A stretch of DNA of 45,990 bases from Treponema sp. (GTDB lineage Bacteria > Spirochaetota > Spirochaetia > Treponematales > Treponemataceae), in the NCBI GenBank assembly GCA_017446265.1, contig JAFSRD010000029.1, positions 1 to 45,990 of the forward strand, given 5' to 3'. This document shows, piece by piece, positions 43,664-45,990 of this stretch. Within the stretch, counting starts at the first letter, position 1. Every line of letters starts with the position of its first letter. The translations under genes and the position numbers were made by a program. The notes below the pieces were generated by a model. It had not been told where the DNA came from. It did not search any database and saw only the letters and a program-made list of their open reading frames with translations.

Positions 43664-44869
43664 ATGGCAACTACACCGCGCCGCGTGCAAAAAAAGCCGC
43701 AGGTAAAATCATTGCGCGCTGAGCCAAAAATTGCACCGACAAAAAAACAGCGTGCCGTAAAGCGAAAAAAAATTGTGCTCTCACAAATGCAAACCGCGCT
43801 CATCTGCGTGGTGATTGTTGCAGCATGTTTTGTCCTGCTGATTGTGAATGCACGTAAAAATCCTCGCAACATTGCTGTAGAGCAACAACTTTCGGAGCAA
43901 CAACCTGTTGTGTCAGAACGAAATGCACATGCAAGTACACCGTCTGCTGCACCGACGCGAACGCAATCATCTGCACATGAGCAGCAGTCACAGTCCGTCA
44001 CACAGTCGCAAAATGTTGCCGCACAAACGCAACATGGCACAGCACCTGCAACATCACAATCTGCTGCAACAACGCAAATTGCTGCCGCAGCAAAGCCTGC
44101 ATCAGTGCAATCTGTTCCGCCACAGCCCGTCTCTCCTCCACAATCGTCTGCGCAATCGCCACAATTGCCAAATATCCCCGCGGCAGTGAATAGTGCAAAG
44201 CTCGTGTTTGTGTTTGATGATGCAGGTCAAAATCTTTCGCAACTTGAAAAATACCTATCGCTGCCATTTCCCATAACTGTTGCCGTGCTGCCAAAGCTCA
44301 CGTATTCAAAAGCGAGCGCAGACCGCATACGCGCGTCAGGTAACGAAGTCATGCTGCACCAGCCCATGCAGGCAATCAACTTGAATGTCAATCCCGGTCC
44401 AGGTGCAATCACGCCCGACATGCAGTCGTCTGCAATAGCTGCGCTTGTTAAAGAAAATATTGCTGAAATAGGGCCTGTGGCGGGCGTAAACAATCACGAA
44501 GGTTCGCTGATCACTGAAGACGAAATAAAAATAGGAGCAGTTATGAGCGCGGCAAAAGAAAGCGGCGCATTTTTTATGGACTCGCGAACTACAAGCCAAA
44601 CTCGCGTACCGCAAGCGTCTATGGAACTCGGCATCCCATATTACGAGCGCAATGTATTTCTCGACAACACGAAAAATCGCAACGATATTATAGCCGAAGT
44701 TGTGCGCGCTTTGAGCATTGCAAACGCAAACGGCGCTGTTATTATGATAGGACATGTGTGGTCAGCAGACATACTTCCCGCGATTTTGCTTGAGCTGTAT
44801 CCCATACTCAAAAGCAAAGGTTATACATTTACTACGGTGAGCAAGTCGGGTGCAATAAGGCAGCCGTAA
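43664..44869 (+). CDS. Divergent polysaccharide deacetylase (YibQ/DUF610 type), membrane-anchored
   Basis: A 401-residue protein. Residues 1-40 are basic and cytoplasmic, a single membrane helix is at about 43-62, and 65-170 is a Gln/Ala/Ser/Pro-rich linker. The catalytic-like domain begins at KLVFVFDDAGQN. FDDAG, VAVLPKLTYS, EVMLHQPM and GVNNHEGS are the conserved blocks of the divergent polysaccharide deacetylase family, a NodB-like barrel. It would act in the periplasm on envelope sugars; activity is not proven for most members. Expression is leaderless. Confidence 0.85.
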   Translation: MATTPRRVQKKPQVKSLRAEPKIAPTKKQRAVKRKKIVLSQMQTALICVVIVAACFVLLIVNARKNPRNIAVEQQLSEQQPVVSERNAHASTPSAAPTRTQSSAHEQQSQSVTQSQNVAAQTQHGTAPATSQSAATTQIAAAAKPASVQSVPPQPVSPPQSSAQSPQLPNIPAAVNSAKLVFVFDDAGQNLSQLEKYLSLPFPITVAVLPKLTYSKASADRIRASGNEVMLHQPMQAINLNVNPGPGAITPDMQSSAIAALVKENIAEIGPVAGVNNHEGSLITEDEIKIGAVMSAAKESGAFFMDSRTTSQTRVPQASMELGIPYYERNVFLDNTKNRNDIIAEVVRALSIANANGAVIMIGHVWSADILPAILLELYPILKSKGYTFTTVSKSGAIRQP

Positions 44870-44932
44870 TTTTAATCACTTCTTGGCAAATTTTTATGCC
44901 GTACTGCTGTTGTGCTGCATGCACATGTCAGT

Positions 44933-44938
44933 TATACT
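44933..44938 (+). promoter_or_regulatory. -10 box for leaderless DNA alkylation repair transcript
   Basis: TATACT, 6 nt before ATG 44945; the -35 region (TTGTGC, 44910-44915) lies 17 nt upstream and is weak. Confidence 0.45.
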
Positions 44939-44944
44939 ATGGGC

Positions 44945-45652
44945 ATGAAATCACAAACTCCAATTCAAAAAAAACTTTTTTTGTTGCAAGACAAAAAATA
45001 TAAACTGTTTCAGCAAAAACTTATTCCGACAATCCCTGCAAACACGATTATCGGCGTGCGCACGCCCACATTGCGCTTGTTTGCAAAAAAACTTGTGGAA
45101 ACAGATGAAGCAGCAGAATTTCTTGCAGCACTTCCACACGCATACTTTGATGAAAATCAGCTACACGCGTTCATTATTGCGGCAAATAAAAATTTTGATG
45201 ATGCGCTTGCTGCAACAGAATTGTTTTTACCGTACATTGACAACTGGGCAACATGCGATCAGCTTACGCCAAAAGCGTTCAAAAAAAATCTTCCCGTGCT
45301 GTACGAAAAAATAAAAACGTGGATTGCATCCGACAAACCGTATACGGTCCGCTTTGGCGTAGGCATGCTTTTGAATTTTTTCCTCGATGAGTATTTTACG
45401 CTCGACAGCGCAAAACGCGTTGCCCGCCTGCGTTCCAGTGAATATTACGTGAACATGATGATTGCGTGGTATTTCGCAACGGCGCTTGCAAAGCAGTACG
45501 ATGCCGCGTTGCCGTTTATTGAACAACGCAAACTTGCCGTATGGACGCATAACAAAACGATTCAAAAAGCGTGCGAAAGCTACCGCATTTCAGGCGAACA
45601 GAAAACATATCTGCGTACATTGAAACAGCAGCATCCAAATTGCGACTTTTAG
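44945..45652 (+). CDS. DNA alkylation repair (AlkD/HEAT-like) family protein
   Basis: A 235-residue all-helical protein. GVRTPTLRLFAKKL, FDENQLHAFII, YIDNWATCDQL and VRFGVGMLLNFFL, then YYVNMMIAWYFATAL, are the successive helices and the Asp/Trp residues typical of AlkD-type HEAT-repeat glycosylases, which remove bulky or positively charged alkylated bases such as 3-methyladenine without base flipping. The start at ATG 44945, leaderless, is preferred over the ATG at 44939 that overlaps the -10. It is followed only by non-coding repeats. Confidence 0.85.
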   Translation: MKSQTPIQKKLFLLQDKKYKLFQQKLIPTIPANTIIGVRTPTLRLFAKKLVETDEAAEFLAALPHAYFDENQLHAFIIAANKNFDDALAATELFLPYIDNWATCDQLTPKAFKKNLPVLYEKIKTWIASDKPYTVRFGVGMLLNFFLDEYFTLDSAKRVARLRSSEYYVNMMIAWYFATALAKQYDAALPFIEQRKLAVWTHNKTIQKACESYRISGEQKTYLRTLKQQHPNCDF

Positions 45653-45686
45653 TCAATAACCTGCCACAAGCGCCGGACGTTCGCTA

Positions 45687-45720
45687 GTCGCACCTGCCTG
45701 TCGACAGACAGGTAAGCGAC
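45687..45720 (+). repeat. Imperfect hairpin after the alkylation repair gene
   Basis: GTCGC (45687-45691) pairs with GCGAC (45716-45720), ACCTG with CAGGT, and CTG with CAG around TCGA. No T-run follows, so it is not a typical terminator. The rest of 45653-45776 shows nothing else. Confidence 0.5.
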
Positions 45721-45842
45721 GAGTTGAATAATTTCCTTGCAGAACGAGCACGTTTCAACTTGCGAGCGCGTGCATGTAGTGCGCAGCTGCACGGAGTGCA
45801 CGCGCACACGTAGATAAGCAAGTTTGCGAAGCAAACTGCAAG

Positions 45843-45877
45843 TTAAAATGCGCGCGCTATTTCAGCGCGCATTTTAA
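45843..45877 (+). repeat. 13-bp perfect hairpin within the repeat region
   Basis: TTAAAATGCGCGC (45843-45855) and its reverse complement (45865-45877) around a 9-nt loop; A/T ends flank a G/C core, so it could terminate transcription from either side. Confidence 0.65.
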
Positions 45878-45888
45878 ACATTCTTTAC

Positions 45889-45932
45889 AATTCAACAACG
45901 AGTGAAACATCAGTTTCAGGAGTTGTTGAATT
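45889..45932 (+). repeat. Nested hairpin between the two repeat copies
   Basis: AATTCAACAAC (45889-45899) pairs with GTTGTTGAATT (45922-45932), and inside it TGAAAC (45903-45908) pairs with GTTTCA (45913-45918). It ends exactly where the second repeat copy begins. Confidence 0.65.
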
Positions 45933-45990
45933 AGTGCGCAGCTGCACGGAGTGCACGCGCACACGTAGATGTGCGAGTTTGCGAAGCAAA

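Larger units (their letters stand above)
45777..45990 (+). repeat. Repeated non-coding element, second copy cut by window edge
   Basis: A 39-bp block at 45777-45815 recurs exactly at 45932-45970, and similarity continues through AGTTTGCGAAGCAAA to the last base. Each copy folds: GTGCGC/GCGCAC with TGCAC/GTGCA, then AGTTTGC-GAA-GCAAACT. In the first copy AACTTGC (45757) and GCAAGTT (45838) enclose the unit. The period is 155 bp and no gene lies between the copies. Confidence 0.75.

Noticed and set aside
45777..45990. CRISPR array or confirmed integron attC sites
   Set aside because: Only two copies at 155-bp spacing with internal hairpins do not fit CRISPR. The attC core words match only loosely and no integrase or cassette gene is present.

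Overview
The window looks like a piece of a treponeme-type spirochaete chromosome, probably from a host-associated (gut or oral) species. Pointers are the A+T-leaning coding sequence, treponeme-style lipoprotein and secretion signals, an L-fucose catabolic operon fed by an ABC importer, a zinc-less secreted MsrA-MsrB fusion, and an FMN/FAD fumarate-reductase-type lipoprotein. This placement rests on reading the proteins; no database search was possible. I saw no rRNA, tRNA, CRISPR array, insertion sequence or prophage.

Layout. 1-6272 (minus): two tandem copies of a two-gene surface cassette (outer-membrane-type protein, then a large lipoprotein); the last lipoprotein runs off the left edge. 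6402-7980 (plus): an AbiEi/AbiEii-type toxin-antitoxin pair whose toxin lacks a catalytic Asp. 8001-13899: gpmI (minus), then divergent leuS-gph-fic. 13964-18889: MATE transporter, a topoisomerase ATPase subunit with a histone-H1-like N-terminal tail, and a diaminopimelate decarboxylase-type enzyme. 18976-21911: an active/inactive M16 peptidase pair. 22096-25110: ThrH-like phosphatase, YjbR-family protein, IMP dehydrogenase. 25216-34685: L-fucose locus with a divergent XylR-like regulator, then fucU, a sugar ABC transporter, fucA, a RhaB-type kinase and fucI. 34799-36975: fructosamine kinase coupled to an EFR1-type flavodoxin/ferredoxin protein with an extra C-terminal domain. 37176-39998: dnaX-ybaB-recR. 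40045-45652: flavoprotein reductase, MsrAB, divergent polysaccharide deacetylase, DNA alkylation repair protein. 45653-45990: non-coding hairpins and a repeat cut by the right edge.

How genes work together. The fucose genes make a full route: import, anomer conversion, isomerisation, phosphorylation and aldol cleavage to DHAP and lactaldehyde. The regulator promoter carries two direct repeats exactly 21 bp apart, the usual geometry for AraC/XylR proteins. The surface cassettes look like paired export products of one promoter each.

Three signals go beyond gene content. (1) The 537-bp gap between msrAB and the deacetylase gene holds a near-consensus sigma-54 promoter, an upstream pair of ACACATGTGT palindromes and a strong terminator, but no gene: a candidate sigma-54-dependent small RNA. 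(2) About eleven transcription units have a -10 hexamer ending 6-7 nt before the start codon and no Shine-Dalgarno, implying widespread leaderless mRNAs. (3) Several proteins have unusual architecture: the basic topoisomerase tail, the EFR1 C-terminal domain and the D-to-T toxin.
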